This document shows, piece after piece, positions 23,116 to 30,240 of a stretch of 30,240 bases of DNA (its first letter is position 1; each line of letters starts with the position of its first letter). The DNA is from Microbacteriaceae bacterium. Its GTDB lineage: Bacteria; Actinomycetota; Actinomycetes; Actinomycetales; Microbacteriaceae. The position numbers were made by a program, and so were the translations under genes. Where the stretch lies: contig JAHEGA010000006.1 of the NCBI GenBank assembly GCA_024639925.1, forward strand, positions 1 through 30,240. Reading direction: 5' to 3'. The notes beneath the pieces are model-generated. The model saw only the letters and a list, made by a program, of their open reading frames with translations. It made no database searches and was not told where the DNA came from.

Positions 23116-24336
23116 TTGTCTACCGGCGCTCCTGCTCGTCCGAAGTCTTCATCACGGGAAGCGACCTCCGTTGTTCGCGTCAAGAGGCTTTTTGCTAAGG
23201 ACTCACCGCCCTATGTGGTGATGGTCGCGACGGTGCTTTTCCTCGTCATTTTCGGCCTGGTCATGGTGTTGTCCTCGTCCTTTGTCGATTCAGCACTGGG
23301 CAACAATGGAAACTTTTTTGCCGTGTTTTTCCGGCAGGCCTCGTGGGTTCTGATTGGCATTCCCCTCATGTTGGTGATCTCACGCCTGCCACCCATCACG
23401 ATCCGTCGCTTCGCTCCGAGCGCTTTCCTTGCCGCTTTGGTCCTCCAGGCGCTGGTATTCACCACGCTCGGCGTCACGTCCGGGGGAAACAGAAACTGGG
23501 TCAGTATTGCCGGCTTCCAAGGTCAGCCCTCCGAAGTCCTGAAGGTGGCACTCATCGTCTGGATGGCAGCGATTCTGGCTGATCGCCTGGACCGAATTGG
23601 GGAATGGCGCACGCTGTACCAGCCGCTGGGGTTCGGGGTTGTTATCGCCATTGGCGCGGTGATGGCCGGTGGAGACCTGGGTACCGCGGGTGTGATGGCT
23701 CTGGTCGTGATCGGAATTGTCTTCCTCGCGGGGATTCGCTGGCAGCACCTCGGCGCCATTCTTGCGGGCGTTGCGGTTTTAGCCGCGGCGGCCGCTGTTT
23801 TCGCACCATCGCGAATTCGACGGATCACCACCTGGTTCTCAGGGTGTACGGAAGAGGACTACCTCACCACCTGTTGGCAGAGTGTCCACTCGACTTTCGC
23901 TCTGGGATCCGGTGGCGTTTTCGGGGTGGGTCTGGGAAACTCGCGGGCTAAGTGGTCCTGGCTTCCCGAAGCGGAAACAGACTTCATTTTTGCGATTGTC
24001 GGGGAAGAGCTCGGTTTGCTCGGGACAACCCTGGTCATCGTTGCCTTCATCGTGTTGGCCATCACCATGGCCCACCTGGTGCGCAAAAATTCAGACCCGT
24101 TTGCCCGACTGGTGACTGGCGGGGTGATGGTGTGGTTGATTGGGCAGGCCTTGATCAACATCGCCGTGGTGTTGGAGTTGCTGCCTGTGCTGGGGATTCC
24201 GCTCCCGTTTCTTTCGGTGGGGGGCTCTGCTCTACTGGCCTCTCTGTCTGCCATGGGTATCGTGATGGCGCTCAACCGGCAGGATGCTGAGTCCGTCGGT
24301 GACTACCTGGCGCGCTCGCGTCGACAGAAATCATGA
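23116..24336 (+). CDS. ftsW: Septal peptidoglycan polymerase FtsW (SEDS family)
   Basis: Lipid II-polymerizing glycosyltransferase of the SEDS family, partner of FtsI. The protein (406 aa from TTG 23116, 421 from GTG 23071) has about ten membrane helices and the conserved NRNWVSIAGFQGQPSEVLK, GDLGTA, the large loop with WLPEAETDFIFAIVGEELG, and the closing LPVLGIPLPFLSVGGSALL. Start choice is discussed in the leader entry: the TTG has a far better SD, and the extra 15 residues of the longer form are encoded by a palindrome. A 113-nt stretch separates it from the murD-like gene, the largest gap between rsmH and ftsQ. It overlaps murG by ATGA. Confidence 0.94.
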   Translation: MSTGAPARPKSSSREATSVVRVKRLFAKDSPPYVVMVATVLFLVIFGLVMVLSSSFVDSALGNNGNFFAVFFRQASWVLIGIPLMLVISRLPPITIRRFAPSAFLAALVLQALVFTTLGVTSGGNRNWVSIAGFQGQPSEVLKVALIVWMAAILADRLDRIGEWRTLYQPLGFGVVIAIGAVMAGGDLGTAGVMALVVIGIVFLAGIRWQHLGAILAGVAVLAAAAAVFAPSRIRRITTWFSGCTEEDYLTTCWQSVHSTFALGSGGVFGVGLGNSRAKWSWLPEAETDFIFAIVGEELGLLGTTLVIVAFIVLAITMAHLVRKNSDPFARLVTGGVMVWLIGQALINIAVVLELLPVLGIPLPFLSVGGSALLASLSAMGIVMALNRQDAESVGDYLARSRRQKS

Positions 24337-25421
24337 CCAGGGTCGTTCTCGCCGGTGGGGGGACAGCCGGCCATGTGAACCCGCTCCTGGCTGTTGCTGA
24401 GGCGCTTCAGGCGCAGTATGGGCTCAAGCCCTCGGACATGACGGTGATCGGGACTGCAGAGGGTTTGGAGTCGCGACTAGTCCCCGAAGCAGGGTTATCG
24501 CTGCACACCATAGCCCGGCTTCCGCTCCCGCGGAAGCTATCCCTACGGGCGCTATCTTTCGGCCCACGCTTTCTTGGCGCAGTATTTCGGTCGTGGCGGA
24601 TTTTGGGCCGCCATCAAGCCGAGGTGGTGGCGGGATTTGGCGGGTATGCCTGCGCGCCGGTGTACGTGGCAGCTTGGTTACGCAAAACCCCCATCGTGAT
24701 TCATGAGGCCAACGCCGTTGCGGGTTTTGCGAACCGCTTGGGAGCACGTTTTACCCGGCATGTTCTGACAGCTTTTACTACTCCCGGCTTGCCCGGGGCG
24801 CGCATCATCGGGATGCCGATGGCGCGCGCGATGACCCACCCCCCGCACAAGCCGAGTGCCAGCGCGGCCCGCAGCTATTTTGGCTTGAGCCCGCGGAAAA
24901 AGACCCTGGTGGTGACGGGGGGTTCTCAAGGGGCCAGGAACATCAACACAACGGTGACCGCTCTGGTTCCCACTGTCATTAGCGCGGGATGGCAGGTTCT
25001 CCACATCGTGGGCGGGAAGAACCCAGTCCCCGAGGACATGCCACCGGGCTACGTGGGGCTGTCTTACTGTGACCGGATGGACCTTGTTTTTGCCGCAGCG
25101 ACCGCAGTAATTTCCCGCGCCGGCTCGGCCACGGTCTCGGAGATCCAAATGCTGAGCATTCCCGCGATATTTGTTCCCTACCCGGTGGGAAATGGGGAGC
25201 AGGAGAAAAATGCTGCCGACAGTTTTGCCTCGGGTGCTGCGGTTCTTGTTCGAGACGCCGACTTCACACCCGAGAATGTGGCGGTCACGGTGTGGCCGCT
25301 TCTTCAAGACGAGGCTGCGCTGAAGCGCATGAAGTCCGCGGCTTCGGGGCTAGGCCGGCGTGATGCGGCACAGCACATGGCTCAAACCGTGATGGACAGC
25401 GTTCAGAAAGCACAGCGATGA
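24333..25421 (+). CDS. murG: UDP-GlcNAc:lipid I N-acetylglucosaminyltransferase MurG
   Basis: Peripheral membrane GT-B glycosyltransferase that converts lipid I to lipid II. The 362-residue protein has the N-terminal LAGGGTAGHVNPLLAVAEAL, GFGGYACAPVYVAAW, HEANAVAGFANRLG, the donor-binding GGSQGARNIN, and SRAGSATVSEIQMLSIPAIFVPYP followed by GEQEKNA. All regions needed for lipid I and UDP-GlcNAc binding seem intact. Start ATG 24333 overlaps the ftsW stop (ATGA), and its own stop overlaps murC the same way, so translation is coupled. Confidence 0.96.
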   Translation: MTRVVLAGGGTAGHVNPLLAVAEALQAQYGLKPSDMTVIGTAEGLESRLVPEAGLSLHTIARLPLPRKLSLRALSFGPRFLGAVFRSWRILGRHQAEVVAGFGGYACAPVYVAAWLRKTPIVIHEANAVAGFANRLGARFTRHVLTAFTTPGLPGARIIGMPMARAMTHPPHKPSASAARSYFGLSPRKKTLVVTGGSQGARNINTTVTALVPTVISAGWQVLHIVGGKNPVPEDMPPGYVGLSYCDRMDLVFAAATAVISRAGSATVSEIQMLSIPAIFVPYPVGNGEQEKNAADSFASGAAVLVRDADFTPENVAVTVWPLLQDEAALKRMKSAASGLGRRDAAQHMAQTVMDSVQKAQR

Positions 25422-26827
25422 AACCGGAATTAGGGCGGGCGCTACCCGAAAGCATTGGACACATTCACTTCATCGGCATCGGTGGCTCAGGGATGAGCGG
25501 GATTGCGCGGGTCTTCGCGGAGCGCGGTCATACGGTGTCGGGGTCAGACAGGAGCTCATCGGAAGTCACGGATTCCCTGACCTTGGCCGGTGTGACGGTC
25601 TTTGAGGGCCATGATGCTGCTCACCTTGGCGAGTGCGACACCGTTGTCTTCTCGAGCGCGGTGCGTGAAGAGAATCCAGAATATGGTGAAGCGTTGCGGC
25701 GCGGACTCACTGTTATTCACCGCTCGGAAGCGCTTCGATGGTTGCTTCGCGGGTTATCTCCGCTCGCTATCGCAGGCTCACACGGGAAAACCACCACGAC
25801 GGCGATGGTAGCCACCGCGTTAGAGCGGGCAGGTGTTGATGCCGGGTGCGTGAATGGCGGCGTTGTCAGCCAGTGGGGCGTGTCCTCGCGCAGCGGCACC
25901 GATGAGCTGTTCGTTATTGAGGCTGATGAATCGGATCGGTCTTTCGTCGGCTATGACCCGGTGCACGTGCTGATTACCAACATTGCCCCGGATCACCTTG
26001 ATTTTTATGGTTCCTTGGACGCGATTTATGACGCTTTCGAAGAGTTTGCTCGCACAGCCCGAAAGAGCATTGTTCTCTGCGCTGATGATGCCGGTGCTCA
26101 GGAGCTCATGCGCCGGCTTGACGGCGCTGCGCCCGTGGTGACCTATGGCACACAGCCCGATGCTGATGTGGTGATGACAGAACTTTCGCCCGGCCCAGTG
26201 GCCTCTTTTGTGGTTTCGGCGGGAGGGCACTCGGCCACCGTCACTCTCAGCGTGCCCGGCCGGCTGCCAGCCCTCAATGCCACAGGCGTGGTCGCTTTGT
26301 TGTTGCAACTGGGGTTGTCCTTGGACGAAGCGACCAACGCCGCCTCCGGTTTTCAGGGTGCTGACCGGCGCTTTCAGTATCACGGGACGCTGTCCGGGGT
26401 GAGCTTTTACGACGACCACGCTCACCACCCGACCGAGGTTGCTGCGGCTCTGGAGACGGCGCGGGCCGTTGCGGGCGAGGGGAAAGTAATCACTCTTTTT
26501 CAACCTCACCTTTTTTCGCGGACGCAATATATGGCCTCTGAGCTTGCGGCGGCCTTTGCCCGGGGGAGTGACCACACGATATTCCTGGACATCTTTGGGT
26601 CGAGAGAGGACCCGATCGAGGGGGTCACCACGGCGTTGATTCTTGATCAGCTGCCTGCCGGAACCTCGTATGACTTCGAACCGGACTGGGATAGGGCCTG
26701 CGCTTTGGCGGTGGAGCGAGCGCAGCCGGGTGATCTCGTGCTGACCATGTCCACGGGGGACCTCTACCAAATTGTTCCCCAGTTGCTGAAGGCAAAACGC
26801 GACTGGGATGGGCGATCGAGTGGATAG
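25418..26827 (+). CDS. murC: UDP-N-acetylmuramate-L-alanine ligase MurC
   Basis: ATP-dependent ligase adding the first stem-peptide residue (L-Ala, or Gly/Ser in some relatives) to UDP-MurNAc. The 469-residue protein is full length with domain 1 HFIGIGGSGMSGIA (17-30), the P-loop GSHGKTTTT (120-128), EADESD (168-173), NIAPDHLDFYG (188-198), RRF, and the domain 3 motif DDHAHHPTE (332-340), where the usual Tyr is His. FQPHLFSRTQ follows. The usual G-H-N/M-x-LN element reads GRLPALN. Apart from these, it looks catalytically competent, unlike the MurD- and MurF-like proteins in the same operon. It overlaps murG by 4 nt and ftsQ by 8-20 nt. Confidence 0.95.
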   Translation: MKPELGRALPESIGHIHFIGIGGSGMSGIARVFAERGHTVSGSDRSSSEVTDSLTLAGVTVFEGHDAAHLGECDTVVFSSAVREENPEYGEALRRGLTVIHRSEALRWLLRGLSPLAIAGSHGKTTTTAMVATALERAGVDAGCVNGGVVSQWGVSSRSGTDELFVIEADESDRSFVGYDPVHVLITNIAPDHLDFYGSLDAIYDAFEEFARTARKSIVLCADDAGAQELMRRLDGAAPVVTYGTQPDADVVMTELSPGPVASFVVSAGGHSATVTLSVPGRLPALNATGVVALLLQLGLSLDEATNAASGFQGADRRFQYHGTLSGVSFYDDHAHHPTEVAAALETARAVAGEGKVITLFQPHLFSRTQYMASELAAAFARGSDHTIFLDIFGSREDPIEGVTTALILDQLPAGTSYDFEPDWDRACALAVERAQPGDLVLTMSTGDLYQIVPQLLKAKRDWDGRSSG

Positions 26828-27650
26828 GCCTGAAGGTTTTTCTTCGACCTCGGCCAAGGGGACCACAAAACCATCCGCTCGCGCCCAGACCGCGCAGAAA
26901 AAAGCCACCCAAGCCCGGGTTAAAGCAGAACGGGAAGAGCGTCGCCGACTGACCGTCGCCACCCGACTGCGCCGACGCCGATGGGGCATCACTCTGGGCA
27001 GCGTAGGGGCTTTGGTGCTCGCCGTCGTTGTACTGACCTTGTCACCCGTTCTTTCGCTCACCAGGGTTGTTGTGGAGGGCGCCGAGCGGCTGGAGACCTC
27101 CGATATTGCCGGCGCGCTTGATCCGCTGTACGGCGAGCCATTAGCGAGAGTAAGTCCCGAGGTGGTGGCTCAAGCGCTCTCCGGCATCACTTTGATCCAA
27201 GCATTTGACACTCGTATTGAGCCGCCGGGAACCCTCGTCGTGACCATCCAGGAGCGAAAGCCCATCGGTGTGGTGGTGGAAGGTAACCAGTACACGGTGG
27301 TGGATGCCGCGGCGGTCGCGCTGTGGCAGGAATCAACCCTGCCGCCCTCTCTTCCGTTGGTGTTGGTCGCCGCAGATCAGGAGTCCCCGAGTTTCTCGGC
27401 CATTTCTCTCGTGCTGCTGGCGCTTCCCGAGCAGCTTCTTGGTCAAGTCGAGGGAGTGACCGCGACCACGAGAGACGACGTGCGATTTAGTATTCGCGGC
27501 GCGTCGCATGAGGTGGTCTGGGGCAGTTCTGATCGGTCATCAGAGAAGGCGCGAGTTCTTTCTGCGGCCCTGCGAGCAGCCGGCGATCAAGAGGCCCAGG
27601 TAATTGACGTCACGACCCCGGAAAGTGTGGTCATTCGAGCTAAAGGGTGA
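26808..27650 (+). CDS. ftsQ: Cell division protein FtsQ
   Basis: Bitopic divisome protein bridging cytoplasmic and periplasmic division proteins. The 280-residue protein has a basic, Lys/Arg/Glu-rich cytoplasmic tail (about 1-58), one membrane helix at about 60-80, the POTRA domain starting SLTRVVVEGAERLETSDIAGAL, and the FtsQ domain with ERKPIGVVVEGNQYTVVDAAAVAL. Start: ATG 26808 or GTG 26820, both inside the 3' end of murC; neither has a strong SD, which fits translational coupling. It is followed by the 144-nt ftsZ leader. Confidence 0.92.
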   Translation: MGDRVDRPEGFSSTSAKGTTKPSARAQTAQKKATQARVKAEREERRRLTVATRLRRRRWGITLGSVGALVLAVVVLTLSPVLSLTRVVVEGAERLETSDIAGALDPLYGEPLARVSPEVVAQALSGITLIQAFDTRIEPPGTLVVTIQERKPIGVVVEGNQYTVVDAAAVALWQESTLPPSLPLVLVAADQESPSFSAISLVLLALPEQLLGQVEGVTATTRDDVRFSIRGASHEVVWGSSDRSSEKARVLSAALRAAGDQEAQVIDVTTPESVVIRAKG

Positions 27651-27794
27651 GTAATCAGTGGTTGAAACAGGTTCCACGACACGCCCGCGCATTGCTCCAG
27701 CTGACGCTATCCACCCCGTATCTTCATCCCCGCTAAACGTGATGAAAACTCTTATCTTCAACCATAGGTTGAAGGTTTGTGAAAAGGAGAACCG
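27651..27794 (+). promoter_or_regulatory. ftsZ upstream region with perfect palindrome
   Basis: This 144-nt gap is large for the cluster. It contains CTTCAACC-ATA-GGTTGAAG at 27756-27774, a perfect inverted repeat with 8-bp arms and 3-bp centre, 9 nt before the ribosome-binding site AAAAGGAGA (27782-27790). It could be an operator over an internal ftsZ promoter (TAGGTT at 27765-27770 is a weak -10 candidate) or an RNA hairpin close to the SD. No T-run follows, so it is not an intrinsic terminator. Confidence 0.6.
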
Positions 27795-28928
27795 GTGACC
27801 GGTCAATCAAACTACCTCGCTGTCATCAAAGTGGTGGGGGTGGGCGGCGGTGGCGTTAACGCTGTGAACCGCATGATCGAGCGCGGCCTCCAGGGTGTCG
27901 AGTTCATTGCTATCAACACGGACGCGCAAGCACTTCTCTTGAGTGACGCCGACGTCAAGCTCGACGTGGGCCGCGATCTGACTCGCGGTTTGGGCGCAGG
28001 CGCTGACCCGGAGGTTGGCCGACGGGCCGCGGAGGACCACGAAGAAGAGATCGAGCAAGCCATTTCGGGTGCAGACATGGTGTTTGTGACCGCGGGTGAG
28101 GGCGGTGGCACGGGGACCGGTGGTGCACCTGTGGTTGCCCGGATCGCCAAATCGATCGGCGCCCTGACCGTGGGTGTCGTCACCAAGCCTTTCTCATTCG
28201 AGGGCAAGCGCAGAATGTCCCAGGCCGATGTTGGCGTGCAAGCGCTCAAGGACGAAGTGGACACCCTGATTGTGGTGCCCAACGATCGTTTGCTCGAGGT
28301 CTCCGACCGCAGCATCAGCATGCTTGAGGCCTTTGATACCGCAGATCGTGTGTTGTTGGCCGGCGTCCAGGGGATTACCGACCTCATCACTACGCCGGGT
28401 CTGATCAACCTCGATTTTGCTGACGTGAAATCGGTCATGCAGGACGCGGGTACAGCGTTGATGGGAATTGGCTCGAGCCGGGGCGCTGACCGAGCGATTA
28501 AGGCGGCCGAACTAGCTGTCGCCTCACCGCTGCTCGAATCCAGCATCGAAGGGGCGCAGGGCGTCCTGTTGTCCATCCAGGGCGGCTCAAACTTGGGCCT
28601 CTACGAAATTAATGACGCGGCCAAACTGGTGGAGGAGTCAGTCCACCCTGACGCCAACGTCATTTTTGGGGCCGTCATCGATGATTCCCTGGGTGATGAA
28701 GTGCGGGTGACCGTGATCGCAGCCGGGTTCGACGAGAATCAGACACCCCCGGTCCGAGTTGCCGCGCCAGAGAGCACCGGCCACTCTCCGGAGCCCGAGG
28801 CTCCCGCGGCCGAAGAATCGTGGCTGCTTCCGGGCGAGGAGACCCCCGTGGCTAGTGAGCCGGTCTCGCCAGTGACGTCCGATGCCCCGGAAGACGACGA
28901 GCTCGATGTTCCTGAATTTCTGAGGTAG
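27795..28928 (+). CDS. ftsZ: Cell division GTPase FtsZ
   Basis: Tubulin-like GTPase forming the Z ring. The 377-residue protein has GVGGGGVNAVNRM near 15-27, the tubulin signature GGGTGTG at 103-109, the T7 loop NLDFAD at 205-210 with the catalytic Asp, and a C-terminal peptide DDELDVPEFLR that binds FtsZ-tethering proteins such as SepF. A Pro/Glu-rich linker of about 50 residues lies between. Start GTG 27795 follows AAAGGAGA with 4-nt spacing. SepF is encoded two genes downstream. Confidence 0.97.
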   Translation: MTGQSNYLAVIKVVGVGGGGVNAVNRMIERGLQGVEFIAINTDAQALLLSDADVKLDVGRDLTRGLGAGADPEVGRRAAEDHEEEIEQAISGADMVFVTAGEGGGTGTGGAPVVARIAKSIGALTVGVVTKPFSFEGKRRMSQADVGVQALKDEVDTLIVVPNDRLLEVSDRSISMLEAFDTADRVLLAGVQGITDLITTPGLINLDFADVKSVMQDAGTALMGIGSSRGADRAIKAAELAVASPLLESSIEGAQGVLLSIQGGSNLGLYEINDAAKLVEESVHPDANVIFGAVIDDSLGDEVRVTVIAAGFDENQTPPVRVAAPESTGHSPEPEAPAAEESWLLPGEETPVASEPVSPVTSDAPEDDELDVPEFLR

Positions 28929-28933
28929 CCACC

Positions 28934-29614
28934 GTGGCGGACACCCCCGCCGAGCGTTTTGCTCGTGTCAGCGCGCAGATCGCAGAGGCTGCCCGAGCAT
29001 CGGAGAGAGATCCCGAGTCAATTACCACCATCGTGGTGACGAAGTTTCATCCGGCTTCCTTGGTTCGGCAGCTTGCTGATGCGGGGGTGACCGATGTTGG
29101 CGAGAACCGCCACCAGGAGGCGCAGGCAAAACACGCTGAGCTTTCCGACGTGCCCTTGACTTGGCATTTTGTGGGGCAGTTGCAGTCCAACAAGGCAAAA
29201 GCGGTGGCGCAGTACTGCTCGGTCATCCATTCTCTGGACCGCCCGTCCCTGACCAAAGCTTTAGCGCAGTCAGAGCGTGAACTTGACGTTTTTCTCGAGA
29301 TCAACCTGACCGATGTGCCGGGCCGAGGGGGAGTGGAGCCCTCCGAGCTCAGCGCTCTGGCCGAAGGCGTTTTGGGCACATCGAACCTGTCCTTGCGAGG
29401 AGTCATGGCGGTGGCGCCGGTAGGAGAGGATCCCCGGAGCGCTTTTGATCGTGTTCTCGAGTATCGAGAGAACGTCTTGCGGCTGGCTCCCGGAGCCACC
29501 AAGTTGTCGCTGGGGATGTCGGGGGACTTCGTGGAGGCGATTTCCCGAGGTGCGACACACCTGCGTATTGGGAGCGCAATTACCGGGAAAAGACCCGATC
29601 CGACCTACCCTTAA
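28934..29614 (+). CDS. yggS: YggS-family pyridoxal phosphate homeostasis protein
   Basis: Cytosolic PLP-binding protein that buffers vitamin B6 and affects amino acid pools. The 226-residue protein has the PLP-Lys motif VVTKFHP (Lys37), GENRHQEAQAK, WHFVGQLQSNKAK, LEINL near residue 120, and the phosphate-binding SLGMSGDFVEAI followed by GATHLRIGSAITG. Start GTG 28934 lies 5 nt after the ftsZ stop; GAGG at 28922-28925 is a possible SD. Its place between ftsZ and sepF is conserved in Gram-positive bacteria, but the pgeF (yfiH) gene often found just before it is missing here. Confidence 0.95.
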   Translation: MADTPAERFARVSAQIAEAARASERDPESITTIVVTKFHPASLVRQLADAGVTDVGENRHQEAQAKHAELSDVPLTWHFVGQLQSNKAKAVAQYCSVIHSLDRPSLTKALAQSERELDVFLEINLTDVPGRGGVEPSELSALAEGVLGTSNLSLRGVMAVAPVGEDPRSAFDRVLEYRENVLRLAPGATKLSLGMSGDFVEAISRGATHLRIGSAITGKRPDPTYP

Positions 29615-29641
29615 ATCATTACGAACGCCGAAGGGGCACAC

Positions 29642-30088
29642 ATGTCGAATCCACTACGCAAGACTCTCGAATTCTTGGGACTTGCCGAAGAGTCGCTCGA
29701 AGAGCAGGGCCCACAGCCTCGCTCGGCAACCGCTGTTGCCGCTGCCCCTCCAGCCCAGCGCGCGACGGTGACTCCTCTTCGTCGTGGATCCAAACAAGGG
29801 GTGAGTGATGTGAACGAAATTTTGACGGTCCACCCCCAGAAGTATGACGACGCCAAGACCATCGCAGAATCGTTCCGCGAAGGTGTGCCTGTCATCATTA
29901 ACCTCACGCAGATGAGCGAATCAGAGGCGCGTCGCCTCGTTGATTTTTCCAGCGGTCTCACCCAGGGTCTTCACGGCCACATCGAGCGGGTCACCCCCAA
30001 GGTGTTCCTGCTCTCGCCCTCGCACGTGTTGGTCAGTGGCGACGGTGATGGTGTGGAGTCCGAGCTCGACGCAGCGCTCGTCGACTAG
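29642..30088 (+). CDS. sepF: Cell division protein SepF
   Basis: Membrane-binding FtsZ anchor, the main Z-ring tether in actinobacteria lacking FtsA. The 148-residue protein has a short N-terminal amphipathic membrane-targeting helix (NPLRKTLEFLGLAEE), a disordered Ala/Pro linker, and the SepF core (EILTVHPQKYDDAKTIAESF, VIINLTQMSESEARRLVDFSSGL, HIERVTPKVFLLSP). GAAGGGG at about 29628-29635 precedes the ATG. Its partner motif is the C-terminal DDELDVPEFLR of FtsZ, encoded two genes upstream. Confidence 0.96.
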   Translation: MSNPLRKTLEFLGLAEESLEEQGPQPRSATAVAAAPPAQRATVTPLRRGSKQGVSDVNEILTVHPQKYDDAKTIAESFREGVPVIINLTQMSESEARRLVDFSSGLTQGLHGHIERVTPKVFLLSPSHVLVSGDGDGVESELDAALVD

Positions 30089-30130
30089 CCGAAGCGTTTC
30101 CTCAGCCGCGAGGGTGATACTGGGAGAGCT

Positions 30131-30240
30131 ATGTCTTTTATCGCTGTGATTGTCTATTTTGCTCTCGGGTTGTTCTTGTTGGCGCTGTGGGTTCGATTCA
30201 TTTTTGACTGGGTTCAGGTCCTACAGCGGGGTTTTCGCCC
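30131..30240 (+). CDS. YggT family membrane protein (partial, runs off the window)
   Basis: Only the first 36 codons are in the window. The ATG at 30131 follows GGGAGAG at 30122-30128. The visible protein is a hydrophobic helix (SFIAVIVYFALGLFLLALWVRF) followed by IFDWVQVL, as in the first half of actinobacterial YggT proteins, small membrane proteins next to sepF and upstream of divIVA/wag31. Function is unclear; the position suggests a link to division or polar growth. Confidence 0.85.
   Translation, partial: MSFIAVIVYFALGLFLLALWVRFIFDWVQVLQRGFR

Noticed and set aside
25820..27061. 413-codon open frame on the minus strand opposite murC and the start of ftsQ
   Set aside because: Antisense to well-supported genes, without recognisable domains or a ribosome-binding site.
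27756..27774. Palindrome upstream of ftsZ as an intrinsic terminator of the murC-ftsQ transcript
   Set aside because: The stem is not especially GC-rich and no T-run follows; the SD of ftsZ comes instead.

Overview
This window is a compact, roughly 60% GC stretch of an actinobacterial chromosome. Several features point to Micrococcales, most likely a small-genome member of Microbacteriaceae: class II DAHP synthase, a PASTA-type Ser/Thr kinase beside an Rv2175c-type DNA-binding protein, a DUF3040 protein upstream of mraZ, and an actinobacterial division and cell-wall (dcw) cluster running mraZ to yggT. The order from the fatty-acyl-CoA ligase through plsC, aroG, pknL, the Rv2175c homologue, the polyprenyl synthase, DUF3040 and dcw recalls the Mycobacterium tuberculosis fadD15 to Rv2146c region with many genes removed. 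The genus assignment is inference. Gene density is very high: many neighbours overlap by 4 nt, and no gap between genes exceeds about 210 nt. I see no tRNA, rRNA, CRISPR array or insertion sequence.

Layout. 1-2585: 3' part of pyruvate carboxylase. 2643-4300: a ParA/MinD-like ATPase overlapping peptide deformylase. 4297-6126 (minus): long-chain acyl-CoA synthetase, convergent with the deformylase. 6230-9249: ROK glucokinase, PlsC acyltransferase and class II DAHP synthase. 9246-12734 (minus): PASTA kinase and a LysM wall protein. 12900-13235: small Rv2175c-type regulator, convergent with a polyprenyl diphosphate synthase (13247-14365, minus). 14432-14809: DUF3040 membrane protein with a clear terminator. 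15016 to the end: dcw cluster mraZ, rsmH, ftsL-like, ftsI, murE, murF-like, mraY, murD-like, ftsW, murG, murC, ftsQ, ftsZ, yggS, sepF and partial yggT.

The most striking feature is inside the dcw cluster. The Mur ligases that should add residues 2 to 5 of the peptidoglycan stem are not normal. The gene in the murF position encodes only about 151 residues, matching MurF domain 3 with its motifs eroded. The gene in the murD position encodes about 329 residues, has lost the ATP-binding P-loop and lacks the C-terminal domain. MurE is full length and keeps its P-loop, but the DYAHTPD, SSHAL, GKGHE and GCGGDRD motifs are replaced. MurC, MraY, MurG, FtsW and FtsI look intact, with only small MurC motif changes. 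All reading frames are open and most are translationally coupled, so this looks like maintained, remodelled proteins rather than fresh pseudogenes. Either canonical MurD/E/F are encoded elsewhere and these proteins have non-catalytic roles, or this lineage builds its stem peptide in an unusual way. The window alone cannot separate these options.

Visible regulation: four TGGWG boxes spaced exactly 10 bp apart upstream of mraZ (a MraZ operator), a perfect 8-bp-arm palindrome just upstream of the ftsZ ribosome-binding site, and small hairpins around the rsmH and ftsW translation starts.
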